From the NCBI GenBank assembly GCA_030844895.1, contig CM061224.1:31456102-31520101 (forward strand): a DNA stretch of 64,000 bases. Direction: 5' to 3'. The notes under the pieces are model-generated. The model did not search any database. It saw only the letters and a program-made list of their open reading frames with translations, and was not told where the DNA came from. Position 1 is the first letter of the stretch, and every line of letters starts with the position of its first letter. This DNA comes from Ambrosia x helenae (Eukaryota > Streptophyta > Magnoliopsida > Asterales > Asteraceae). Shown in pieces: positions 20,832 to 32,148 of the stretch. A program made the translations under genes and the position numbers.

Positions 20832-21370
20832 TGTAAGTGCATGATGTCCCTAGGCTAGTATATATGTTGTTTGGACGTGTTTCGGGGTGTTTGGAGAGGT
20901 TTATACGCGTTTTGGGTATGTTTGGTGCTGTCAGGCGATTAGGGAGATACTTCAGGCGATTAGAACATACTCGCTAGTACTGTTCACGCGAGTGAAGGGC
21001 TATTCGCATGTTGTATCAGGCGATTAGGCCCAATCGCCTGATCTGCATGGTGGATAGCATCCTATTCGCTAGTTCTGTCCTGTTCGAGTACGGGAGGTAT
21101 AAATAGGCCCAATCATTGCCCTAATCATTAGTTCTTGCCACACACACTCTCCAAACACCCTCCCCTGGTCTGTAAGGTCTGATTTGATCATTGTAAACAC
21201 TCGAGCTCTGTTTTAGTGATAAATCTTTAATCTTTTGACCCATTTGTGTGTGTTAATTACTCGTATATCATTGTTTCATATTCGTTTCTGTTATTAAAAC
21301 ATATTTAGAGGATTCCGCACTCTAAATATCAAGCTCGTGATTGTCGGGTGACCCGTTAGTCGATCCTACA
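20832..21370 (+). repeat. 5' LTR of the copia element
   Basis: Starts tgtaagtgcatg and ends gtcgatcctaca. It matches 35497-36035 in length and nearly in sequence. U3 holds three caggcgattag copies (20932, 20953, 21017) and an inverted caatcgcctg (21031). Confidence 0.95.
21098..21105 (+). promoter_or_regulatory. LTR TATA box
   Basis: tataaata inside gaggtataaatagg. The 3' LTR copy is at 35763-35770. It should set the start of the genomic transcript shortly downstream. Confidence 0.7.
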
Positions 21371-21372
21371 AG

Positions 21373-21385
21373 TGGTATCAGAGCC
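21373..21385 (+). other. Primer binding site (initiator Met tRNA)
   Basis: tggtatcagagcc lies two bases after the 5' LTR and matches the 3' end of plant initiator methionine tRNA, the usual copia primer. Confidence 0.9.
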
Positions 21386-21659
21386 GAGGCTCTTATCACG
21401 AGTGTTTTGATAGCAAAAACGAGTGAAAACAGGTAGGTTTTTGTGTGAAAGTTGTGATTTTGGAGCAAAAACCTGTTTTGAAGTTTGAAACTTTGAGTTT
21501 TTGATAAAAACCCTTATTTTCAAATTCTTGGTGTGTGTTTATGGATGAAAACGTGTGTTTTTTATTAGGTTTTGTTCTAAAAGTGTTTTGGAAACTTTTC
21601 AAATAATTTGGGGTTTAAACACATCGTTTTGGATAAGATTTTGAGGCAAAAACGGTGGT

Positions 21660-22056
21660 TTTTGAGCAAAAGTGAGGTTACAGATCAGATCTAGCGAATA
21701 CACAGACATCATACACGAATAGCCTTACAAGCGCCTACTGTATAGGCGATTAGAAGAAGACTTCACACGATTATAAGTATATTCGCCTATATATAGAGGT
21801 TGACAAAAGCTATCACACGAATAGCCTCTATTCACCTGTTATACTAGCGATTAGGGCTCTAATCACCATTTCCTTATATGGTATAGAACCCTAATCGCCT
21901 GAAGGGTCCTTACTCGCCTGAAACTTGTAAATAGCTCAACTGTTCACTAGCAATTACACCCTAATCGCGTGTAATACTAGTGATTACAACCGTACTCGCC
22001 CCAACAAAACCCTAATCGCTATTTTACACCAGAATAGAGTTCCTATTCGCCATTAA
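21660..22056 (+). promoter_or_regulatory. Leader region with dense CG-containing motif array
   Basis: About 400 bp upstream of gag hold more than fifteen variants of (a/t)(a/t)tcgcctg, ctaatcgc, actcgcc and their inverses (gcgattag, cgaatag). The same motif class fills the LTR U3 and parts of 31040-32060. No open frame spans it. Confidence 0.5.
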
Positions 22057-25000
22057 GGACCTGAAACTGAAAATTTGACTAGGTATCGGACTTTTAACGA
22101 ATTTAAACATGTGGCAAACCCGTGGGGACATCTGAACCAACCAAGGCAACAATATAATCAACAAATGAACAATCAAACAAACGTACCCACGAACCCTTGG
22201 CAATTCTCAGCCGAGCGTAACGCGCAACAGATGCAACAAGCGCAAATGCAAGCGAATGTTGCCGGAATCAATCCGTGGGCGCTAGCGGCTCAACAACAGG
22301 CAATGAATGCAAATCCTTGGGCACTCGCGGCTGCTACAAACTCACAGATGAATCATCTGTCCTCCGTTTTCATGAGTGACTTAGAGACGGGTAGTTCGAA
22401 TAGGGCGCCGAAATTGCAATACATGTCCGACTACCATGGATGGAAGGGCAGATTTCAGACGTATGTTGAGGGCATCGATGGTCTCGTATGGTCAGCTATA
22501 GAGACAGGGTACAGTAGGCCGATGATTGAGAATTCGAATACTCCGATCTCACTAGAGGATATGAATGAAGATCAGAGGAAGAAGTATAATTATGAAAAGA
22601 AGGCGATGGTGGCATTGAAGCAAGCTCTTCCTAAGGATATCCTTCATCAATTCGCTCAGTGCACAACATCAGAGATGCTTTGGTTAGCACTTGCTGAGCG
22701 AAATGAGGGTAATCTGAAGACGCGGAAGGTTAAAATGGATCAACTCAAGAAGGAGTTCGAGAACTTCAATGCTATCGGGAACGAATCGCTGAGAGACATG
22801 ACTGCAAGATACTACCATCTGATGTCTGAAATGTACCAGTATGGGGTCTTATACTCATCTGCAGACCTTGTAGAAAGATTTGCCGAGGCGCTACCTCCAC
22901 ATTGGCATCAATGGTTGGACATCCTAAAGTCAAACAATGCTTATCAGACTCTCACCATCAACGAGTTCATTACCGAGCTGGAGAACAAGGAGATAGAGGA
23001 GATCAGGAGAGCAAAAAAGGCGCTCATTCCACAGAATCCCATTATCTACTATGGGAATCCTCTTCAGGACACTAGTGTGGGTGGAACCAAACAACAGACT
23101 GCTTTTGTGGTTAACCCGGACCCGGTTTATGCTTTTGACAATTATGGTCCCCCAGCTGATGTTCCTCCTCCAACATATCCTTTTGGACCAAACCAGTATC
23201 CTTTGAATTTTAATACTAACCATTTTGGTGTTAACCCGTTTTCTCATCTTGCAGCACCAGCGCAGGCAACTGCAAACTTTGGTGGACCATCTGCCACAGG
23301 TTTTGGTGGAGCTCCAACTACAAGTTATGGTGGATATGGAGGTGCATCGACTTCTAGTCAAGGTGGCTATCGGACCAACCCAGTCCCAGAACAGCTGAAC
23401 ACCGCAGGTTTAAAGAAGGTGATTGTAGAGCTAGCTCAAGAACACATGGCTCTACTGTCAACCTTGGTAAACTCCTACAGTGGACTGGTTGCTGGACAGA
23501 TCGGGAATCCTCATCTTACACAGGAGGATTACTCGCAGATCGATAAAGACGACATGGATCTGATAGACATTTAGTGGCACTTCGCAAGTGTGGTGAGAAG
23601 GGCAAAGGAGTATATGGACAGGACGGGAAGGAGAGATGTTCTGATAAACAACAACACCAAGTTTGGGTTCGACAAAACAAAGGTCACATGCTACAACTGT
23701 GGCACAAAAGGGCACTTTGCAAGAGAATGTGACCGACCTAAGCAGCAAGGACATCAGAATCCCTTCAACAACAACAGAGCGAATCAGAATCAGAGGCAGC
23801 AAGCTCAGGCACAACCAAATACTGAGCGTGCTATTGTCCTAGTAAATAACCAGAACCAGAGGCCTCCTGCAAACAACAATCAAGGCCAAGCCCTGGTTAT
23901 TCAAGCTGATGAAGGTTTCAACTGGAACCATCTGATCACTGGAGAAGAAGCTCCTCAAGGTGGTGCAGCATGTTTTGCTCAACAAGCGTCTGAAGCACCA
24001 GCCGAAGTTGAAGAAACTTCAAGTCAGTCTGACATCATTACTTCTGAAACCGAAGCGTCTGACTGTGACTCGGAGTGCGATTCTGATATGGGAGAAGATT
24101 TGGAGGATCTGTTAGCTGAAGCAGATGCGCTGATTGGTAAAAGATCATTTCTTGTGGATGCTGACTGCACAGAGAAGAACTTTGGCAAATTCTTTGGAGC
24201 TCAGAAGACTGCAGCTCATTATGCATTGATGGCCATTACTGAATCGTCGAACAAGGTAAGTTCTTCTTCTGATTCTAAACTAGAATGTATAGAGTGTAAT
24301 CAGCTAAAATTCAGAATTAAAGAATTAACTGAAGAAAAAATCTGAATTTAAAAGCTGATGTTGGTCCATTGCAAAGGTCAATTGATTCCTTAAGACAAAA
24401 GGAGAAAAATTTTCTAAGTACAATTGAAAATTATAAGAAGGATGTTTCTGAACTGTCAAAAACCTTAGCTAACAAGCAAATTGCTATCAATAACTACATC
24501 AATGAGGTAGAAGACACTAAGAAACAATTGGCCTTTGTCAACTGCGACTATGAAAAGATCAAGAAGAAACTTGAGAGTTACCTAAACTGCAAGTATGTTC
24601 TTGATCACATAGTTGAACACTCTGAAAAGGAAAGCTTTTCAACCAGTCCTAAATATTCTCAGTGTCCACCTCCGGTGAGATTCGAAAATCATAATTTTGA
24701 TGTCTTGCCGAAGGAGGAACTTGTGGACGTGGCAGCTGAAGCTTCAAAATCTGCAGAGGCGGCCAAAGTTACTGAAGCAGCTAAATCTGTTGAGGTTACT
24801 AAGGCTGCTACTCCTGCTAAAGCTGTCAATCTTAGTGAGAAAGCAGATGACATTAGTGTGTATGAAACTGACTCCTCGGATGATGAGCTTGATGAGCCTC
24901 CTAGGTATGCACCGGTCAAAACTCAAGATGTTTCTCTTGAAAATCATATTATTACTACTGAAACCTTGAGTGAACTTGTACCGAAAGTGCAAATCGAGGA

Positions 25001-28000
25001 TGGCAGAAGGATTAAGGTGTTCTATAAACTAAAAGGGTCTGAAAAGGTATATGCTGATGAGGAAGTCCCTCTCAAATGTATCGCCCCTGGTCTAATTGCC
25101 AAAATTTGGCAAGAGTCTGTCATTACCGTAGAAAAGGAAACCTGGAATAAAAGGAAGGGTAAGGGTAGAAAGGACCAGGGTAATCAGCCAAATGAGAATA
25201 ACAAGAAAAATCAAAAGACAAACACCGTTAATCCTCAAAATCATAAAAAGTCCGAAGAAGCATGTTACTGAGTTTGTTAGATCTAGCGGCAATGAGAGAA
25301 ACGACGATCCTCAAGTCGATCAGCAAAGAAAATGCCTTGAGGATCTAAAACACAAAAAATCATTTGCCAGCTCATCTAGCAAAAAGAACAAAAAGGAGAC
25401 CAAGTCCGAATCTCCTAGATTTGATGAATATAGATCCTGTCACAAATGCGGGGAACGTGGGCATTTAGTTGCTGTGTGCCCTGAATTGAGACGAGAAAGG
25501 ATCAAGGTAGATGAACCTCCCAGTTCTAGCAAACCTAAGCAACCCGTTTCCCCTAAACTCTCTGAGAAACAAAAGGAAAAGCAGGTCGTTTACGATAACC
25601 GCAACAAGATTGCTATGAACCAAAAGCCAGTTGATGGCAGGGGTCCACAGCTGAGGGGGAGCACTGTTCCCACAAAGGTTGAAGCAGCGCCTAAGCCACC
25701 AGCAAAGGCAGCAGCTAAATCACAGGGCAACCCCAAAGTTGTTCCACGTACAGTTAAATCTGAAGTGGATCTAAAATCTGTTCATCCAAAGGAATCTAAG
25801 GCTGGACCTTCTAGCCCAAAGGCGAAGAAGAAGTCCAAGCCAAATAAACCTGAACAGGTTTGGAGACCCAAGTCACTAACCAAAAGTGGAGAATCATCTG
25901 CAGGAGAGAACACTGCCGTACCATCGGAAACAACACCAACTCCAAATGGAAGATGGGTTGACTTTCCGACATTAGATGAAGATGGTAGACCCAAGACCGT
26001 GAAGGCTTGGGTCCCCCTTAACCACTGAACTTTGAATGTTTGTGTAGGGAGTTCCACATGGCCTTATCAGTAGCCTCTAGATTGTTGATAGTGGAGCTTC
26101 AGGGCACATGACAGGCGACTTATCCCTGCTTTTTGACATAAAGAATATCAACGGGGGGTATGTTGCTTTTGCTGGTAATAAAGGGGGTTATATCACAAAA
26201 GAAGGCAGTATGAGTAACAGTATTGTAAGCTTTGAAAAGATAAGCTTTGTCAAACAGATAGACCACAACTTGCTGAGCGTTTCACAGATATGTGACAAGA
26301 AGTTTACTGTGTTCTTTGATGACAATGCATGTTCCATTCTGAAACCTGGATTCAAGATACTGAAAGAGTGGGTCATGATCTCAGCTCCCAGGGTCAACAA
26401 CTTATACATCCTGGACATGAGCCGAGCTATGACAGCGAAAGGTCAAGTCACTTGTTTTCTGTCTAAGGCGACAGAAAAGGAATCGATAATGTGGCACAGA
26501 CGAATGGGGCACATCCACTTGAGGAAAATGAACCATCTGGTTCAGAATCAACTGGTGGAAGGTGTTTCTGTTAAGAATTTTCACCTAAACGACGTCTGTG
26601 TCTCATGCAAGAAAGGGAAGCAGAAAAGGAAGTCTCACAAGCCTAAGAAGACAAACTCAGTTAGTCTACCTCTCGAACGACTGCACATGGACCTGTTTGG
26701 CCCGGTCAATCGGAAGAGCAAGAACGGTGACTTATACTGCTTAGTGGTTACGGATGACTATTCTAGGTTTTCTTGGGTCGTGTGCATGAAGCACAAGAGT
26801 GAAACTTTTGATTACTTGAAGAATCTGTTTACTAAACTGGAAAATCTATATCAGCTAAAGATCCGGGGGATCAGAAGCGATAACGGAACAGAGTTCAAGA
26901 ATCATGCTATGGAGGCATTATGTGCAGAAAAGGGTATTCATCATGAATTCACAGCACCGTACACTCCTCAGCAAAATTGGGTTGCAGAAAGAAAGAATCG
27001 GACTCTTATTGAGGCAGCCAGAACTATGCTCACAGACTCGAACTTGCCTATGATCTTCTGGAACGAGGCAGTTCACTGCGCGTGTTACACTCTGAATAGG
27101 GTTCTAACGGTAAAGAAGCTTGGTAAGACCTCGTATGAGCTTCTGAACCGGAGGAAACCGAACTTAGAGTTTCTAGAACCTTTCGGAGCTTCATGCACCA
27201 TGATACATCCCGATGGGAAGTTTGGTGCAAAGGCAGAAGAAGGTTTCTTTGTTGGTTACAGCACTCCCAATAAAAGAGTGTACAACAAAAGAACCAACAA
27301 CGTTGAAGAGTGGCTAAATGTCGATGTTCAACGTTATACTACCAATGCATCTGGTGTTGGACCTGATTGGTTGTTCGACTATAAGAGTCTATATGATTCC
27401 TTCAACGTGGAGAATTTGGTGGATGATGCTGTAGCGCAAATACATTACGAATGTGAAAACGCAGCTAGCTCACCGCTAATGCGTCCGATCGTGGTGAATG
27501 CACCTGTGCCTGCACCATCTGATGCCTCTGCATCCACGGGTCCCCCTGGTAAAACCGCAATAGCAGAAGTTGAGGAAGTCTTTCAGGAGGCGTCAGCAGA
27601 GGTTCTCGAATCTTCATCTTCAGACGACAATTTTGCAGAGTCTCATGAAACTCTTACTGAAGAACAAGCTGGAAATGGTGAATCTACCACTATAGCTCCA
27701 GTTAATCTGACAAGAAACAATCAAGCTGGTCCTTCTTCTTCAGCAGCTCCAGGGATAGGTCTTCGGATCGATCTCTCCGGTTTTAATATGCAACCCGCTG
27801 CTCCCTCTAGTTCTAGAGCCGTAGAGACAAATTTATCTCAAGGTTTGGAGAACCTTAATCTACATTCGGATGATCCAGTGCCGGCACATCCGGAATCTCG
27901 GATTCACGACACTCATCCGATGCAAAATGTGATTGGTGATCCGGCTAGGAGAGTCATGACGCGCAGTCAGCTCAGAAATGCTAGTCCAAGTGACAATACA

Positions 28001-29611
28001 GGTACCCTGGCACTCTACTCGGAAATCAGAAAAGCAGGTCATCAGAACGATTGGTCCTTCGCCTTATATGTTTCTCAAACTGAACCAAGAACTGTGCAAG
28101 AGGCACTGAGGGAAGAACCATGAATTGAAGCAATGCAAGCCGAGCTTCAGCAGTTCCAAAAGCTAGGGGTGTGGGACTTAGTTGACTTACCTCCAGGCTC
28201 GAAGAAAATTGGAACAAAGTGGGTCTATAAGTGTAAACGGGATGACCGCGGGGTGATTATTAGAAACAAGGCTCGATTAGTTGTCCTCGGCTTCCGTCAA
28301 ATCGAAGGAATAGATTACAACGAAGTATACGCTCCAGTTGCGCGCCTTGAAGCTATCCGGATGTTCTTAGCTTACGCTTCGTACAAACGGTTTAAGGTGT
28401 ATCAAATGGACGTGAAAAGTGCTTTTCTGTATGGTGTCGTGAAGGAAGAGGTGTATGTTGCTCAGCCACCGGGTTTTGAGGATCCGCTTCATCACGAAAA
28501 AGTTTACAAATTGAACAAAGCGTTGTACGGACTCCATCAGGCTCCACGTGAATGGTACCAAATGCTTAGCAACTATCTGATATCCAACGGGTTCAAACGT
28601 GGACTCGTGGATTGCACCTTATTCACCAAGGAAAAGGGTGGTGACCGTCTTCTGGTACAGGTTTATGTTGATGATATTATTTTTCGGTCTACTAATGATG
28701 TCGTGTGCAGGGAATTTGAAAATCTTATGCAGGATAAATTTGAGATGAGCTCGATGGGGGAGATGCAATTCTTCCTCGGTCTACAAGTAGAACAACAAGA
28801 GTCGGGGATCTTCATCCACCAGACAAAATATGTTGCTGACATCTTGAGCCGGTTCCAGATGGAAGACTCTACCCCAGTAGGCACACCGATTCAGACCAAT
28901 CACGGGATTGGGCCTAACGAGAAAGGACAAACCGTTGATCCTTTTCTCTATCGATCTATGATAGGCTCACTTATGTACCTCACTGCATCAAGACCTGATA
29001 TAATGTTCACGACATGTCTACTATCAAGATACCAGTCAAGGCCGAAACAGTCCCACCTGGTTGCTGTGAAGAGGATCTTACGTTATCTAAAGGGTTGTCT
29101 GACCAAAGGTCTATGGTACCCTAATGACGATAAGTTTGACCTCATCGCATTTAGTGATGCTGACTATGGCGGATGCAAGACAAACTTAAAATCCACATCG
29201 GCTGGATGCCAGTTTTTGGGACCAAGACTAGTCTCGTGGCAGTGCAAGAAGCAAGCTTCAGTCGCCTTATCCACCTACGAGTCGTAATATGTAGCAACAT
29301 CGAGCTGCTGCTCCCAGGTTCTTTGGATACAGCAACAAATGAGAGACTACGGTTTGAAATTTCTTAATACTCCCATTCACTGTGACAATGAGTCCGCTAT
29401 AGCTCTTGCTAAAGACTCAGTTAACCATTCTAAGGCGAAACATATCTTGGTTAAGTATCATTTCATACGCGATTGTTATGAAAAGAAACTTATCGATATG
29501 GTCAAAATCCACACGGACTACCAACGTGCCGATTTATTCACCAAAGCTTTTGACGGTCCTCGTTTTGAGTACTTGTTAATCTTAAACGGCATTAAAGTTA
29601 AGCAGAATTAG
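22057..29611 (+). pseudogene. gag-pol: Copia gag-pol, six breaks
   Basis: The frame opens at 22057 (first ATG 22165). Gag has NPW repeats, a UBN2-type capsid region, and two zinc knuckles (CYNCGTKGHFAREC near 23690; CHKCGERGHLVAVC near 25440). Then come protease (DSGASGH, 26087-26107), integrase (WHRRMGH, CVSC, then MDLFGP, SDNGTEF and VAERKNRTL), RT (MDVKSAFLYG, YVDD) and RNase H (SDADYGG). Breaks: TAG 23572, a one-base loss in an A run near 24336, a shift near 25240, TAG 26078 just before the protease motif, TGA 28121, TAA 29285 in RNase H at an expected Glu. Thus no full polyprotein, although all domains can be recognised. Also QQNWVAERKN has Trp where Gly is usual. Confidence 0.9.
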
Positions 29612-32148
29612 ATCCTCATCGGTAATCGTTTTTGTAAATATTTTTCTTTAAAAATCAGAAATATCCAAAAATATTGTCTTTTCGCAAATTTTTAAATTTT
29701 TAGGGGGAGAAAATTCAGAAAAATACAAAAACATCAGAAAATGCAAAAATTCAAAAAAAAAATGAAAAATGCAAAAATGAGTTTCTTTGGTGAAAATGGG
29801 AAGATGATATTAACCAATCAGTCGGACTGTCTGGACTCTTATCATCTTAAAAATATTGAAACTGATAGGTAGCCTCTACAATGATGTGTCGGTAGACTCA
29901 AAATCATTTCCAAGTTCAGCACGGTGATATAAACCTAAATCTACTGAATCAAGTGTGGATCAACGTGCGTTGGCATATGGTCTTGGTACCGAAATCTCGT
30001 TTGATAGCATGCCAAAATCCGAGGTTTCATGGTCTTTAAGAGGTTGGTACATCCGGGGTGAACTGGACGTCTCTCAGAATAAATAGGAGTGGCACACGTG
30101 TCGTACGTTGGGGTCGCAGCCTACGACTGAGACACCTCTATGTCGTTTCCTGAAAAAAAAAACAAAAACAAAAAAAAATAGAATAAATTCTGATTAGGGG
30201 ACGTCCGGGAATCCTAAAAGAGCAAAAAGATTCATATATGCCAAAACCCTATTCTCAATGAGAATTCGCTCTAATGTATCAAATCATATACCTAAAGCAT
30301 CGTACCGTGAAAAATCAAATATACGGTATTTGACTTGAACCCTGGTTTGGATCTCACTGGTCTCTCTGTTGCAGCGTTTCTGCAGACCTAATCACCACTG
30401 AGTCTATTCCTTGTAAAATACGGATGACAACAGCTTACTCACCGGTTACGAGGAAGCTTTGTGCATGACTTGATACGGGAATGTGTCGCGTGGCGAGGAA
30501 CACCTTGTACATCAGTCTTAATATTACCTTAACGTATCTAAAGTGCCTAGCGATAAAACTTGATTTTGAGATTAGGTGGACAACAATATTGGCAGTTGTT
30601 GTAGGATGCTTATTGGTAATTTAAGCTAAAAACTGAAAATATAAGGGTTCTAGTAAAGTCCGTACACTGATATGATTCCCTCACCGTTGAAACTCGCAAA
30701 AATACGATAGTGTACAGTTAGTTGATCTCCCGTTTTGTTTTATTTATGCTTAGTTTATCATTTGTGATTGCCGATAATGGAATCCTAATCCATTGTAATC
30801 TTACTTCTTCAAAAATAAAACGCCGAATATCAACTAGTTGAAAATTGTGTTTTTGCCGGGTCAAAACTGTACTTTCTCTTAAGTACAGGGGTCGAAAATT
30901 AAAGTTTTTGAAAGTCATGAGTCGTCATCTGTGTCATGTGTTGAAACGAGGTGAAAAACGCATGTTTTGAACCTTAACGGGTCAAAAATGTGAGAATTGG
31001 TGCTGCATGGGCAATTTGGTAATTTGTGTGAAAAATTCACACATCTAGTCTTCTAATCGCGTGTGTATAAGCGATTGTGTGGTAATCGTATGTTCTAAAG
31101 GGTGATTATGCTCTACTCGTGTGTATGTTCACGCGATTAAGACTTAATCGTGTTTACTTGTCCAGCCTTGGAACCCTTTGTCTTTTATCACACGATTAGA
31201 AACTTTAAGCGAGTAAGAAACTCTATTCACTTGATTGGTTGGGCGATTAAGTGATATTATGTGCCCCACTCATGCGAATAGGTGCTACTCGTCTACAAAG
31301 ACTAGCAAATAGAAAAGTGTATAAAAACAACACTTAGACTTTTCAACCTCATTTTATTCAAACTCTCTTCTGTTATACTCATTCCCTCCTAACCCGCTTA
31401 CAATCAAACCTCTGCTCGTGGCCTTTTGATCTTGAAATATTAATCTACACTATCAAGGTAATGTATACTCAGTTTTTCAGATCATAACAACACTATCTAA
31501 GGGTTAAAATCAGTCTCCTTGTTGCTGAAACCCTAGGTTGTACAAAACTGATCGGGTAGGGCTTTATGATGTTGTTTGATGATAAATCTTGATGAGGGTT
31601 TGTTAATCGGCACAACTAGGATCTTATCCAACCAAAATTTCAATCAAAAACAACCTGATTTGAAAAACCCCAATTTTAAACTTGATGAACCCTAATTTTC
31701 AAAACTTCCAATTAACCCCTGATTTAGTATTGTTAGTGTAATATTTGATAGGGGATATATTAGTTGGGGGTTCTAGGCTTCATGGTGACAAAATCCGGAC
31801 TCGATACAACCAAAACTCAGATTTGCTAAGATTGATGTACGAGGGCACTATTCACTCGATTAGTATTACTAATCGTGTGAAATTGATAGCGAATGGCTAA
31901 GTTGAACTCCTAATCGCGTGAACAGTATAACGATTAGGAGTCACTCGTGTATAATTGTCTGAGTCTTGTGTCTAATCGTGTATAATTGACTATATTTTGT
32001 TCTACTCGTGTATACGTTGAGCGATTACAAGTTGTAATCGCCTGATACAACCTGTTGACCAAAATTCGTCAAAACGTGTCCGAATTTAGTCCGTTTTTGT
32101 TCGTTTTATGCATACATGATCTACGTGTGATACTTATTACGTGTGTTG
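29612..32148 (+). other. Copia non-coding spacer between pol and accessory ORFs
   Basis: About 2.5 kb with no convincing frame. An A-rich region with repeated aaaaat-type words follows pol (29640-29780). From 31040 to 31320 and from 31850 to 32060 it is rich in gcgatta, aatcgcgtg and actcgtgt motifs like the LTR and leader. A splice or internal promoter for the downstream ORFs would have to lie here. Confidence 0.5.

Noticed and set aside
20447..20836. Plus-strand 129-codon frame
   Set aside because: Opposite strand of the RT gene tail, which has the recognisable Cys/His cluster.
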